Below, one piece after another: positions 39,811 through 49,883 of a stretch of DNA of 64,000 bases. The DNA comes from Aquipseudomonas alcaligenes MRY13-0052 (lineage in GTDB: Bacteria; Pseudomonadota; Gammaproteobacteria; Pseudomonadales; Pseudomonadaceae), in NCBI GenBank assembly GCA_000474255.1, contig BATO01000023.1:1-64000 (forward strand), given 5' to 3'. The notes under the pieces were generated by a model that saw nothing but the letters and a program-made list of their open reading frames with translations, was not told the origin of the DNA and did no database searches. The position numbers and the translations under genes were made by a program. The stretch's first letter is position 1; every line of letters begins with the position of its first letter.

Positions 39811-40359
39811 ATGATTTTCGACGAATTCGATATCAAGACCCTGATCCGCCCGGTGGTGGACTTCCCCAAGCCCGGCGTGGTCTTCCGCGATATCACCCCG
39901 CTGTTCCAGTCCCCCCGCGCCCTGCGCCTGGTGGTGGACAGCTTCATCCAGCGCTACGTCGAAGCCGAGTTCAGCCACATCGCCGCCATGGACGCCCGCG
40001 GCTTCCTGATCGGCTCCATCGTCGCCTATGAGCTGAACAAGCCGCTGGTGCTGTTCCGCAAGCAGGGCAAGCTGCCCGCCGACGTACTCGCCCAAGGCTA
40101 CCAGACCGAGTACGGCGAAGCCTTCCTCGAAGTGCACAGCGACAGCCTCTGCGACGGCGACAAGGTCCTGATCTTCGATGACCTGATCGCCACCGGCGGC
40201 ACCCTGCTGGCCGCCACCGCCCTGGTCCGCCGCATGGGCGCCAGCGTGTTCGAGGCCGCCGCCATCATCGACCTGCCGGAACTCGGCGGTTCCCAGCGCC
40301 TGCAGGACATTGGCATCCCCACCTTCTCGCTCACCGCCTTCGCCCTCGACGAGAAGTGA
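39811..40359 (+). CDS. apt: Adenine phosphoribosyltransferase
   Basis: A 182-residue purine salvage enzyme that makes AMP from adenine and PRPP. The PRPP-binding motif is [17 protein letters not shown] (about residues 120-136), and the N-terminus has [16 protein letters not shown] (about 17-32), both diagnostic of Apt. It follows anr in P. aeruginosa as well. A GC-rich hairpin (40366-40386) follows the stop without a T run. Confidence 0.96.
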   Translation: MIFDEFDIKTLIRPVVDFPKPGVVFRDITPLFQSPRALRLVVDSFIQRYVEAEFSHIAAMDARGFLIGSIVAYELNKPLVLFRKQGKLPADVLAQGYQTEYGEAFLEVHSDSLCDGDKVLIFDDLIATGGTLLAATALVRRMGASVFEAAAIIDLPELGGSQRLQDIGIPTFSLTAFALDEK

Positions 40360-40521
40360 TCTGTCGGGGCCCGCACGCCGGGCCCCAATCCCCTCCCAAA
40401 GTCTGAACCCATGGCATTTGCGCCAGGCTTGCGGCCGCCCGCGCGAAACCGGGGCGAGCCACTGGCCGGTCGGGCCATGGCGGGCAATCATGGCGACTCC
40501 TGCGTACAACAAGAGGTCGCC

Positions 40522-41487
40522 ATGAACCCTCGCAGCAAGCTCTCCGACTGCTTCAGCCGTGAAGAAATCCAGCGCCTGAGCCAGCGCTCCGACGCCGCCG
40601 GCTGGTGGGCCGTCGGCTCCACCTGGGCGATCATCGCCGCCACCTTCGCCGTACTCGCCCTCTGGCCCAACCCGGTGACCTTCGTCCTCGCCCTGGTCAT
40701 CCTCGGCGGCCGCCAGCTGGCCCTGGCCATCCTCATGCACGAAGCCGCCCACAGCACGCTGTTCCGCACCCGCTGGCTGAACGACCGCCTTACCGACTGG
40801 CTCTGCGCGCGGGTCATCTGGGTCGACGTCGCCCGCTACCGCAAGCACCACATCCGCCACCACGCCCACACCGGCACCGATGAGGACCCGGACTGGAGCC
40901 TGTCGCGCCCCTTCCCCACCCGCCGCGCCTCGCTGCTGCGCAAGTTCGCCCGCGACCTGTCCGGCATCAGCGGCCTGCGCCGGCTGCTGGGCCAACTGCT
41001 GATGGACCTGGGCGTGCTGGAGTACACCGTGGCCGCCGAGGTCACCCGGCGCCCCCGGGGCGATCGCCGCTGGCACCACTACCTCGCCGAAGGCGCCCGC
41101 AACATGGGCCCCATGCTCCTGGCCAATGCCGCGCTGGCGGGAATCCTGGCCGCTTGCGGCGAGTTCTGGCTGTTCGGCGTCTGGTGGCTGGCCAACCTCA
41201 CCACCTACAGCCTGTTCATGCGCATCCGCTCCCTGGCCGAGCACGCCTGCACCGAGCGCGGCCGCGACATGCTGCGCAACACCCGCACCACCCATGCCGG
41301 CTGGCTGGCGCGGGCCACCGTCGCGCCGCTGCGGGTGAACTACCACATCGAGCACCACCTGATGGCGGCCCTGCCCTGGTTCCGCCTGGCCGAAGCCCAC
41401 CGATTGCTGCGCCAGCGCGGCCTGGTGCCGACTCCTCCCGGGTATCTGGAGGTGCTGCGCCGGGTCAGCGAGACGGCCACAAAATAG
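40522..41487 (+). CDS. Fatty acid desaturase family protein
   Basis: A 321-residue membrane di-iron enzyme of the fatty acid desaturase/hydroxylase family. The three histidine boxes are HEAAH (about residue 74), HHIRHH (about 111) and HIEHH (about 276), in the standard order between membrane helices. Members insert double bonds or hydroxyl groups into acyl chains; the substrate is not clear from sequence. The ATG at 40522 is preferred to the open frame from 40411 because it has a nearby GAGG site and no family-like residues precede it. Confidence 0.85.
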   Translation: MNPRSKLSDCFSREEIQRLSQRSDAAGWWAVGSTWAIIAATFAVLALWPNPVTFVLALVILGGRQLALAILMHEAAHSTLFRTRWLNDRLTDWLCARVIWVDVARYRKHHIRHHAHTGTDEDPDWSLSRPFPTRRASLLRKFARDLSGISGLRRLLGQLLMDLGVLEYTVAAEVTRRPRGDRRWHHYLAEGARNMGPMLLANAALAGILAACGEFWLFGVWWLANLTTYSLFMRIRSLAEHACTERGRDMLRNTRTTHAGWLARATVAPLRVNYHIEHHLMAALPWFRLAEAHRLLRQRGLVPTPPGYLEVLRRVSETATK

Positions 41488-41631
41488 CCATAACCCGCCG
41501 AAAGTTGGTCGGTGGGAGCGTGCGAAAACTGCGTTAATCCTCAACAGTTACATCGTTCGATGGCACGGTCAGCCGTGTCAGCAAGAGCCAGACAACAACA
41601 AGGGACGGCTCCCAACCACGAGGATTGCCCA

Positions 41632-42468
41632 ATGACCGCCAGCGCCGCCGCCAACCTGCCCAAGGCCAATTTTCCCGTCCGTCGCATGGACTTCAGCTTC
41701 GACTCCACCCAGAAATACTGGTGGAGCGGCGATCCCTTCATGAGCCACTTCATGAACAACCTGTCGTCGCTCTTCCCCTATGGCGAGAAGTTCTTCGTCG
41801 ACAGCGTGCGCGGCGTGCGCGACCAGATCAGCGACCCGCAGCTGCAGAAGGACATCAGCGCCTTCATCGGCCAGGAAGCCATGCACTCCAAGGAACACGC
41901 CACCTACAACGACTACTACGCCGCCCACGGCATCGACCTGGAGCGCCTGGAACTGCGCATCAAGGTGCTGCTGGAGTGGGTCACCCGCTTCACCACCAAG
42001 AAGCAGCGCCTGGCCGCCACCTGTGCCCTGGAACACTTCACCGCGACCATGGCCGAGCAACTGCTGCGCCGCGAAGACCTCAGCACGCAGATGGACGACC
42101 AGAAGATGTACCAGCTGTGGATGTGGCACGCGATCGAAGAGAACGAGCACAAGGCCGTGTGCTACGACGCCTACATGGCGGTTGGCGGCGGCTACTTCGA
42201 GCGCACCATCACCATGGCCCTGACCACCGTGATGTTCATCGGCGTGATCGGCGCCTTCCAACTGCACCTGCTGCGCAAGGACGGCCAACTGTTCAACCTG
42301 CGCAGCTGGGGCCGTGGCCTGAAGACCCTGTTCAGCCTGCGCACCGGCTACTTCCCGCGCATGATCAAGCCCTACCTGGACTACTACCGCCCCGGCTTCC
42401 ACCCCTTCGACCATGAAACCAAGGCGCTGGAACAACGCTGGAAGGAGCGCCTCGGCTTCAACGGCTGA
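41632..42468 (+). CDS. Metal-dependent hydrolase family protein (PF10118-like)
   Basis: A 278-residue protein of the family named predicted metal-dependent hydrolase, which has a ferritin-like look. Candidate metal ligands are in EAMHSKEH (about residue 84), LEHFTATM (about 133) and HAIEENEHKAV (about 166), a pattern of repeated ExxH motifs. A hydrophobic segment lies near residues 195-215. It follows the desaturase gene, so lipid modification is a possible role, but no activity is established. It ends before a strong terminator. Confidence 0.78.
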   Translation: MTASAAANLPKANFPVRRMDFSFDSTQKYWWSGDPFMSHFMNNLSSLFPYGEKFFVDSVRGVRDQISDPQLQKDISAFIGQEAMHSKEHATYNDYYAAHGIDLERLELRIKVLLEWVTRFTTKKQRLAATCALEHFTATMAEQLLRREDLSTQMDDQKMYQLWMWHAIEENEHKAVCYDAYMAVGGGYFERTITMALTTVMFIGVIGAFQLHLLRKDGQLFNLRSWGRGLKTLFSLRTGYFPRMIKPYLDYYRPGFHPFDHETKALEQRWKERLGFNG

Positions 42469-42485
42469 GTGATTCACGCCCAACG

Positions 42486-42513
42486 AAAAGCCCGGCAATC
42501 GCCGGGCTTTTTA
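42486..42513. terminator. Bidirectional terminator
   Basis: AAAAGCCCGGC, loop AATC, GCCGGGCTTTTT, between the convergent metal-hydrolase gene and the GntR gene ending at 42520. Confidence 0.88.
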
Positions 42514-42519
42514 TTTGGC

Positions 42520-43290
42520 TCAGGCGCTGCGCGAGGTGGCGCGGGTGCTTTTCTTCTTGCTCTGCAGCAGGTGCGAGAACACCGCGTGCAGGTCATCGGA
42601 GGCGGTCTCGCCTTCGAGGTTGAGCTTGGCGTCGACGCTGTCCATGTGGCGCATCATCAGGTCGACCGCGACCTCGACGTTGTGCGACTCGATGGCGTCG
42701 ATGACCTTGTCATGCTCCTCGTCCGAGCAGTGGGTGCGGCTGTTGCTCTCGTAGAGGGCGATGATCAGCGAGGTCTGCGAGATCAGGCTGCGCAGGAAGC
42801 CCAGCAGGGTGAAGTTGCCGGCGGCCTCGGCCAGTTTCAGATGGAACTCGCCGGACAGGCGGATGCCCATGCCGCGGTCACCACGGGCGAAGCATTCGCG
42901 CTCCTCGATGACCATCTGGCGCAGGCCGGCGATCTGTTCGGGGGTGGCGTTGACGCAGGCCAGTTCGGTGATGGCGCGCTCGATCATGCGACGGGCATAG
43001 AAGATCTGCCGCGCCTCCTCGGCACCGGGGCTGGCCACGACGGCGCCACGGTTGGGACGCAGCAGCACCACGCCTTCATGGGCGAGGCGCGACAGGGCGC
43101 GACGGATGATGGTGCGGCTGACGCCGAAGATCTCACCCAGGGCTTCTTCGCTCAGCTTGGTGGCCGGGGCCAGGCGCTGTTCGAGGATGGCTTCGAAGAT
43201 GTGTGCATAGACGACTTCGTCCTGGGTGCCATTGCGCGTGCCTTTGGCGGCACGCGGCGGCTTCTTCAAACTGTGTTCAACGTCGTTCAT
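42520..43290 (-). CDS. GntR/FadR-family regulator
   Basis: A 256-residue regulator with a GntR winged helix at about residues 25-90 (LSEEALGEIFGVSRTIIRRALSRL) and an FCD ligand-binding domain at about 95-230. The ATG at 43290 gives the usual short N-terminal arm. The 10-mer TTGTACACAA occurs 108 bases before its start and again before the purine permease at 45848, which suggests this regulator controls both genes. In P. aeruginosa a related GntR gene lies next to the same permease, but here a second regulator and a symporter are inserted between them. Confidence 0.85.
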   Translation of the reverse strand: MNDVEHSLKKPPRAAKGTRNGTQDEVVYAHIFEAILEQRLAPATKLSEEALGEIFGVSRTIIRRALSRLAHEGVVLLRPNRGAVVASPGAEEARQIFYARRMIERAITELACVNATPEQIAGLRQMVIEERECFARGDRGMGIRLSGEFHLKLAEAAGNFTLLGFLRSLISQTSLIIALYESNSRTHCSDEEHDKVIDAIESHNVEVAVDLMMRHMDSVDAKLNLEGETASDDLHAVFSHLLQSKKKSTRATSRSA

Positions 43291-43397
43291 GGGGGCCCAC
43301 GTAGAAGGTTTCGAAAGCGGCAATAGGGCTGACACTACGCCGAGTCGGCATCGTATTGCCAGCCTCCGGCGGGGAAAGCCTCGGAAAAATGTGCGCA

Positions 43398-43407
43398 TTG
43401 TACACAA
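43398..43407. promoter_or_regulatory. Candidate GntR operator upstream of the regulator
   Basis: TTGTACACAA within ATTGTACACAAT, an imperfect palindrome (ATTG/CAAT arms) in the upstream region of the GntR gene at 42520-43290. The same 10-mer lies at 45686-45695. Autoregulation is inferred. Confidence 0.55.
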
Positions 43408-43449
43408 TCTGACCGAACAAAAGCAGTGCCGCCCCGCTCAACCTCACCT

Positions 43450-44148
43450 CTACAGGGCCCTGGAGCCCTCCGGTAGCTCCAGGCGCAACCCCATGCGCCG
43501 CCCCTCGCTCACCAGATGGTCACGCATCAGCGAGGACGCCAGCAGGCTGTCCCGTCGGCGGATGGCCTGCACCAGCGCTTCGTGCTCGCGCACCCGCTCC
43601 TGCAGCTCGTCGCCACGCTGGCGCAGCAAGGCATCGCTGCGGGCCAGGGCGTCACCTGCCTGGGTCACCAGGGACTGGAAGATGGGGTTGGTGGTCAGCG
43701 AACCGAGCAATTGATGGAAGCCTATATAGGCCTCGACGAAGGCATCCATGTCGTCATCCTCGGCGGCATCGCGCAGGTCCATCAGGCGCAGGCGCAGGCG
43801 GTCCAGGTCGCTTGATGCGATGGATTGCGCCACCAGGCCGACGATGAAGGGTTCCAGCGCATAGCGCAGCTGGATCACATCCTCGATGCTGTGGTCCCGG
43901 GGCGCCGTGATGGCGTGCTCTGTCGCCTCCCGCCCCAGCACCTGCACGCCCTTGCCGGGCAGCGAGCGGACCATGCCGAGGGTTTCCAGCACCGTTACCG
44001 CCTCGCGCAGGCAGGGCCGGCTGATGCCCAGTTGCTCGGCCAGCTCTCGCTGGCCCGGGAGCATCTCGCCGACGGGCCAGCGCCCCTGCTCGATGGACTC
44101 GCGCAGGGACTGGACGATGGAACCCACCAGGGTCGATGAGCTGTTCAC
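43450..44148 (-). CDS. GntR/FadR-family regulator next to DctA-type symporter
   Basis: A 232-residue FadR-subfamily regulator. The winged helix is at residues 8-70 (GQRELAEQLGISRPCLREAVTVLE) and the FCD domain at about 85-215 with the metal-ligand pattern of the family. It follows the symporter gene by 73 bases on the same strand and probably controls it. The likely effector is a carboxylic acid, by analogy with other FCD regulators; not proven. Confidence 0.86.
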   Translation of the reverse strand: MNSSSTLVGSIVQSLRESIEQGRWPVGEMLPGQRELAEQLGISRPCLREAVTVLETLGMVRSLPGKGVQVLGREATEHAITAPRDHSIEDVIQLRYALEPFIVGLVAQSIASSDLDRLRLRLMDLRDAAEDDDMDAFVEAYIGFHQLLGSLTTNPIFQSLVTQAGDALARSDALLRQRGDELQERVREHEALVQAIRRRDSLLASSLMRDHLVSEGRRMGLRLELPEGSRAL

Positions 44149-44221
44149 TGTGATTTCCTCCTTGTGAAACCAGGCCGAGCCGGATCGGGCCGCAGCATCA
44201 TGCAGCCCGCCAGCACCGTTC

Positions 44222-45526
44222 TCAATCCGCCGTGGTACTCACACCACTGCGATCCTTGAAGGCGAAACCCTGTTCGCCGGCCAGCACGCTGCGGGCGCGG
44301 CCCAGGTCGATGTCCTTCTCCCAGCGGGCGATGGCCACGGTGGCGATACAGTTGCCGATCAGGTTGGTCAGCGCCCGGCCGATGCCCATGAACCAGTCCA
44401 CCGACAACACCAGCACCAGGCCTACAACGGGTATGGCCGGTACGGCCGCGAGCGTGGCGGCCAGGATCACCAGGGCCGAACCTGGAATGCCGTGGGCGCC
44501 CTTGGAGGTCACCAGGGACACCAGCAGGATGGTGATCAGGTCATTCATCGCTAGCGGCGTACCGGTGGCATGGGCGATGAAGACGATGGCCAGGGTCAGG
44601 TAGATGGAGAAGCCGTCCAGGTTGAAGGAATAGCCGGTGGGGATCACCAGGCCCACCGTGGAGCTGCGGATGCCCAGGTGCTCCAGCTTGCGCATGATCT
44701 GCGGCAGCACCGCATCCGAGGAGGCGGTGCCGAGGACGATCAGCAACTCCTCGCGCAGGTAGCCGAGGAACGGCCACAGGCGCAGCCCGGAAACCCGCAG
44801 CACGGTGCTCAGTACCAGCAGCACGAACACCGCGCAGGTGGCGTAGAACACCACCACCAGCCCGCCCAGGTGGCGCAGCGAATCCACGCCGTACTTGCTG
44901 GTGGTGAAGGCGATGGCGCCGAACACGCCGATGGGCGCCAGGCGCACGATCATGCCCATGATGCGGAAGATCACATGGGTCATCTCGTTGATCAGCCGGG
45001 CCACGCCCGAGGCGGCCTCGCCCACCTGGTTCAGCGCACAGCCGAACAGCACCGAGAACAGCAGCACCTGGAGAATGTCGTTGCTGGCGAAGGCGCCGAC
45101 GACGGAGGCCGGGATCAGCCCCATGACGAAGTCCACCGGCCCGTGCAGGTCGCCGGTGCGCGAGGTGTAGAGCGCAGCGTCTCCGGCCGGCAACTGGCCG
45201 AGGTCGATATTGGCGCCCACGCCCAGCCCGCCGCCATAGGCCACCAGCAGGCCGATCAGCAGCGCCACCGTGGTCAGCACCTCGAAATACACCACCGCTT
45301 TGAAGCCGATGCGGCCGACCTTCTTCAGGTCACCCGCCCCGGAAATGCCGCTCACCACCACGCAGAACACGATCAGCGCGATGAGCATCTTGATCAGCTT
45401 GATGAAGCCGTCGCCCAAGGGCTTGAGCTGCGCGGAGAACTCGGGGAAGCCGATACCGCAGAGGATACCGATGACCAGGCCGATGACGACCTGCAGGAAT
45501 ATCGAGCGCGAGCACCACTTGAGCAT
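44222..45526 (-). CDS. DctA-type dicarboxylate/amino acid:cation symporter
   Basis: A 434-residue symporter of the DAACS family. Signature segments are GLVIPTGYSFNLDGFSIYLT near residue 290 and the hairpin SLVTSKGAHGIPGSALVIL near residue 340. Members take up succinate, malate, fumarate or glutamate with H+ or Na+. It is probably not the housekeeping DctA, given its pairing with a dedicated GntR regulator. Together with dctPQM downstream it makes two C4-dicarboxylate-type importers within 7 kb. Confidence 0.88.
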   Translation of the reverse strand: MLKWCSRSIFLQVVIGLVIGILCGIGFPEFSAQLKPLGDGFIKLIKMLIALIVFCVVVSGISGAGDLKKVGRIGFKAVVYFEVLTTVALLIGLLVAYGGGLGVGANIDLGQLPAGDAALYTSRTGDLHGPVDFVMGLIPASVVGAFASNDILQVLLFSVLFGCALNQVGEAASGVARLINEMTHVIFRIMGMIVRLAPIGVFGAIAFTTSKYGVDSLRHLGGLVVVFYATCAVFVLLVLSTVLRVSGLRLWPFLGYLREELLIVLGTASSDAVLPQIMRKLEHLGIRSSTVGLVIPTGYSFNLDGFSIYLTLAIVFIAHATGTPLAMNDLITILLVSLVTSKGAHGIPGSALVILAATLAAVPAIPVVGLVLVLSVDWFMGIGRALTNLIGNCIATVAIARWEKDIDLGRARSVLAGEQGFAFKDRSGVSTTAD

Positions 45527-45847
45527 GGGGGAATCTCCGTTGCGGTGCCCCCGGAGCGCTGGCGTGGCTACGCCCTTGTACGAGATCCGGAGGCTTTGTT
45601 GTTGTGGTCTTACCGGTCAGTCCAGCACGCGCAGTCTATGCCCCCAAAAAGCTGCACACAAGCCGACAAACATTAATTGACTTTTTTGTACACAAACACA
45701 TAATCCGACTGCGTACTTTTTGACCCAAAAGTCAGAAATCTCGCACTGCCCCGTGAGGCTCCAAACCTCAGGCTTTTCGCTGCGCAAGGGACCCAGGTAA
45801 CCAGCCGGCCGAAACAGCTAAAAACAACTAAATGAGAGGTACCTGCT
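45527..45847. other. Divergent region between the symporter and the purine permease
   Basis: A 321-base gap that must hold the symporter promoter (minus) and permease promoter (plus). TTGTACACAA lies at 45686-45695, 153 bases before the permease start, and is the only clear signal. The stretch near 45710-45735 is AT-rich and could hold the permease promoter. No terminator is seen. Confidence 0.5.
45686..45695. promoter_or_regulatory. Candidate GntR operator upstream of the purine permease
   Basis: TTGTACACAA within TTTGTACACAAA, identical over ten bases to the site at 43398-43407. It may be the operator through which the GntR regulator at 42520 controls permease expression. Confidence 0.5.
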
Positions 45848-47197
45848 GTGGAAAGCACCAAACAACAAGAACAAGGAACGTATGCTGCGAGCCCTCCCGC
45901 CAAAGGCCTGCTTGAACGCCTCTTCAAGCTGACCGAACACCGCACCACCGTGAGAACCGAGCTGGCCGCCGGCCTCACCACCTTCATCACCATGGCCTAC
46001 ATCATCTTCGTAAACCCCAACATCATGGCGGACGCCGGCATCGATCACGGTGCGGCATTCGTGGCCACCTGCCTGGCCGCGGCATTCGGCTGCTTCCTGA
46101 TGGGCCTCTACGCCAACTGGCCGGTCGGCCTGGCACCGGGCATGGGCCTCAACGCCTTCTTCACCTACACCGTGGTCAACACCATGGGCTACAGCTGGCA
46201 GATCGCCCTCGGCGCGGTGTTCCTGTCCGGCGTGCTGTTCATGATCCTGACCTTCTCGCGCATCCGCGAATGGCTGCTCAACAGCATCCCCAGCAGCCTG
46301 CGCTTCGCCATGGGCGCGGGGGTCGGATTGTTCCTCGGGCTCATCGGTCTGAAGACCGCCGGCATCGTGGTACCGAACTCCAGCACCCTGGTGCACATCG
46401 GTGACCTGACCTCCCCCGCTCCCCTGCTGGCAGCCATCTGCTTCCTGATGATCGCGGTCCTGGAATATCGCCGCGTGTTCGGCGGCATCCTGATCAGCAT
46501 CCTCACCGTCACCCTGATCGGCGTCGGCCTGGGCATCGTCAAGTTCGGCGGCGTCTTCTCCATGCCGCCGAGCCTGGCGCCCACCTTCATGGCGATGGAC
46601 ATCACCGGCGCGTTCGACGTGACCATGATCAGCGTGATCCTGGCCTTCCTCTTCGTGCACATGTTCGACACCGCCGGCACCCTGATGGGCGTGGCCCAGC
46701 GCGCGAACCTGGTGAAGGAAGACGGCCGCATCGAGAACCTGTCGAAAGCCATGAAGGCCGATAGCGCCTCCAGCGTGTTCGGCGGCGTGCTCGGCGTACC
46801 GCCGGTCACCAGCTACGTGGAAAGCGCCGCGGGCGTCGCCGCAGGCGGCCGCACCGGTCTGACCGCCGTCACCGTCGGCATCCTCTTCGTCGCCGCCATG
46901 TTCTTCGCCCCGCTGGCCGGCATGATCCCTGCGTACGCCACCTCCGGCGCGCTGATCTACGTCGCCATGCTGATGATGGGCGGCATGGCCCACATCGACT
47001 GGGACGAGCACACCGAAACCATCCCCGCGATCGTCACCGTCATCATGATGCCGCTGACCTTCTCGGTCGCCGACGGTATCGCCCTGGGCTTCGTGACCTA
47101 CGTGGTGATGAAGGCCTGCACCGGCAAATACCGCGAGGTATCGCCCAGCCTGTATGCACTTTGCGCCATCTTCGTCGCCAAGTTCATTTTCCTGTAA
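45848..47197 (+). CDS. NCS2/AzgA-family purine (guanine/hypoxanthine) permease
   Basis: A 449-residue purine transporter of the AzgA branch. It opens with ELAAGLTTFITMAYIIFVNP (about residues 37-56), followed by APGMGLNAFFTYTVV near residue 97, both typical of AzgA, and has about twelve to fourteen helices. Substrates of the branch are adenine, guanine and hypoxanthine. Translation starts with GTG at 45848 after an AGAGG site. It is followed by a strong terminator. Xanthine/urate permeases of the other NCS2 branch are less similar. Confidence 0.9.
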   Translation: MESTKQQEQGTYAASPPAKGLLERLFKLTEHRTTVRTELAAGLTTFITMAYIIFVNPNIMADAGIDHGAAFVATCLAAAFGCFLMGLYANWPVGLAPGMGLNAFFTYTVVNTMGYSWQIALGAVFLSGVLFMILTFSRIREWLLNSIPSSLRFAMGAGVGLFLGLIGLKTAGIVVPNSSTLVHIGDLTSPAPLLAAICFLMIAVLEYRRVFGGILISILTVTLIGVGLGIVKFGGVFSMPPSLAPTFMAMDITGAFDVTMISVILAFLFVHMFDTAGTLMGVAQRANLVKEDGRIENLSKAMKADSASSVFGGVLGVPPVTSYVESAAGVAAGGRTGLTAVTVGILFVAAMFFAPLAGMIPAYATSGALIYVAMLMMGGMAHIDWDEHTETIPAIVTVIMMPLTFSVADGIALGFVTYVVMKACTGKYREVSPSLYALCAIFVAKFIFL

Positions 47198-47216
47198 GCT
47201 CGCCCCGCAACACCCC

Positions 47217-47248
47217 AAGGCCCTGGCGCTGAAGCGCCAGGGCCTTTT
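47217..47248 (+). terminator. Terminator after the purine permease
   Basis: A 13-base perfect stem AAGGCCCTGGCGC / GCGCCAGGGCCTT with loop TGAA, followed by TT and a T-rich stretch. Confidence 0.88.
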
Positions 47249-47268
47249 CATTTCCCGGAGACGAGCGA

Positions 47269-47895
47269 ATGAGCCTGGAAACCTGGCTGCTGTTCAGCAG
47301 CGCCGCGCTGGTGGTGATCCTGATCCCCGGCCCCCTGTCCCTGCTGATGGTCAGCAACAGCCTCAACTACGGCATCCGCCGCTCTCTGCCCGCCTTCCTC
47401 GGTGGCGTAAGCGCCGCCACCGGCCTGCTCGCCGCCTCCGCGCTCGGCCTCGGCGCCCTGCTGCTGGCCTCCGAGCAACTGTTCAGCGCACTCAAGCTGG
47501 TGGGCGCGCTCTACCTCTTCTACCTCGCCTGGCAGAGCTGGAAGCAATCGCGCAACGCCGCCAAACCGGTGGCGACCGAGGAGCAACCGGTCAACCCGGG
47601 CTTCCGCGCCCTCTACTGGAAAGCCTTCGGCCTCGCCGCCAGCAACCCCAAGGACATCCTCTTCTTCGCCGCCTTCCTGCCCCAGTTCATCAGCGCCGAC
47701 CGCCCGCTGCTGGGCCAGCTCTCGGTGATGATCGCCACCTGGGCCGTGCTGGACCTCGCCTGCAAGCTCTTCTACGGCCTCAGCGCCCACGCCGCCGCCC
47801 GCTACCTGCGTTCCGGCCAGGACCAGGCCTGGTTCAACCGCGTCAGCGCCGGGCTGTTCGGCGCAGCGGGGACAGCGGCGCTGATCTCGCGCTGA
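47269..47895 (+). CDS. LysE/RhtB-family exporter
   Basis: A 208-residue membrane exporter with about six helices. The N-terminal helix segment VVILIPGPLSLLMVSNSLNYG matches the LysE/RhtB signature, and NPKDILFFAAFLPQF near residue 125 is the second signature. Such proteins export amino acids or homoserine lactone-type molecules; the substrate is unknown. It lies between two terminator or promoter signals and is a single-gene unit. Confidence 0.88.
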   Translation: MSLETWLLFSSAALVVILIPGPLSLLMVSNSLNYGIRRSLPAFLGGVSAATGLLAASALGLGALLLASEQLFSALKLVGALYLFYLAWQSWKQSRNAAKPVATEEQPVNPGFRALYWKAFGLAASNPKDILFFAAFLPQFISADRPLLGQLSVMIATWAVLDLACKLFYGLSAHAAARYLRSGQDQAWFNRVSAGLFGAAGTAALISR

Positions 47896-47917
47896 CGCCT
47901 TCCGCCGGCTCGACAAG

Positions 47918-47963
47918 GGCGGATTTCCGCCATAAACACCCAGAAGCGTGGCGGTTTCCCGCC
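47918..47963 (+). promoter_or_regulatory. Two inverted repeats, candidate enhancer sites for dctPQM
   Basis: GGCGGATTTCCGCC (47918-47931) and GGCGGTTTCCCGCC (47950-47963) are two 14-base inverted repeats with 32 bases between starts, three helical turns, about 100-130 bases before the sigma-54 promoter. This is the layout of upstream activator sites for an NtrC-family activator such as DctD. Confidence 0.65.
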
Positions 47964-48027
47964 ATGAATTCCCCGCAGCGCTCGCAAGCGCTGCTCCGCA
48001 GGACCCAGAATCCGTGCCTCAACGCGC

Positions 48028-48044
48028 CTGGTACGGGTCTTGCC
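48028..48044 (+). promoter_or_regulatory. Sigma-54 (RpoN) promoter of dctPQM
   Basis: CTGGTACGGGTCTTGCC has the GG (48030-48031) and GC (48042-48043) of a -24/-12 promoter with exactly 10 bases between them; consensus is TGGCACG-N4-TTGCW. Transcription would start near 48055, giving a leader of about 139 bases before dctP. Confidence 0.7.
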
Positions 48045-48148
48045 ATTGCATCGCCAACGAGCCGACAAGAACAAGACTGGCCGTGATTCAGGTACTGACC
48101 GCTTTCCCCCTGGTCAGCGCCTAGACTTGCTCTTGTCAGCCGTAGTAG

Positions 48149-49189
<1,041 letters not shown>

Positions 49190-49250
49190 CCGCCAGCCGG
49201 CGCGGGCCCACCGCGCCGGCACTGCCTCCAGCCATCGGGAGACACCATCC

Positions 49251-49883
49251 ATGAACGCCCTAAGGCGCGTCTGGGACCACTTCGAGGAAGGCTTCATCGC
49301 CTTCCTCCTGGCGGCCATGACGCTGGTCACCTTCGTCTACGTGATCCTCAACAACCTCTACACCCTCTTCTACAACCTCGCCGACCGCTGGGAAGGTGCC
49401 AGCGAAAGCCTCTTCGCCATCGGCGACAGCATCATGGGCATGGCCCAGGCCATGACCTGGAGCACCTCGCTGACCAAGGCCCTGTTCGCCTGGCTGATCT
49501 TCTTCGGTCTTTCCTACGGCGTACGTACCGCCGGCCACATTGGCGTCGACGCCCTGGTCAAGCTCGCCCCGCGCAAGGTGCAACGCATCATCGGCGTCAT
49601 CGCCTGCCTCTGCTGCCTGGCCTACGCCGGCCTGCTGGGCGTGGCCAGCTTCGAGTGGGTGCAGACCCTGTTCACCGCCGCCATAGGCGCCGAAGACCTC
49701 GGCCACTACGGCGTCATGCAATGGCAGATCGGCCTGATCGTGCCGCTGGGCTTCGCCATGGTCTTCATCCGCTACGGCGAAATCCTCGTGCGCCTGCTGC
49801 AGAACCGGCAGACCGGTCTCGGCCTGGCCGATGAAGCCGCCGACGCCCTGAAACTCACCGAGCTCGAGGAAGGCAAGCAATGA
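49251..49883 (+). CDS. dctQ: TRAP transporter small permease DctQ
   Basis: A 210-residue membrane subunit with four helices (roughly residues 15-35, 75-95, 110-130 and 155-180). Partner of DctP and DctM in the secondary TRAP transporter for C4-dicarboxylates. It lies 61 bases after dctP, and its stop overlaps the dctM start (ATGA). Confidence 0.9.
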   Translation: MNALRRVWDHFEEGFIAFLLAAMTLVTFVYVILNNLYTLFYNLADRWEGASESLFAIGDSIMGMAQAMTWSTSLTKALFAWLIFFGLSYGVRTAGHIGVDALVKLAPRKVQRIIGVIACLCCLAYAGLLGVASFEWVQTLFTAAIGAEDLGHYGVMQWQIGLIVPLGFAMVFIRYGEILVRLLQNRQTGLGLADEAADALKLTELEEGKQ

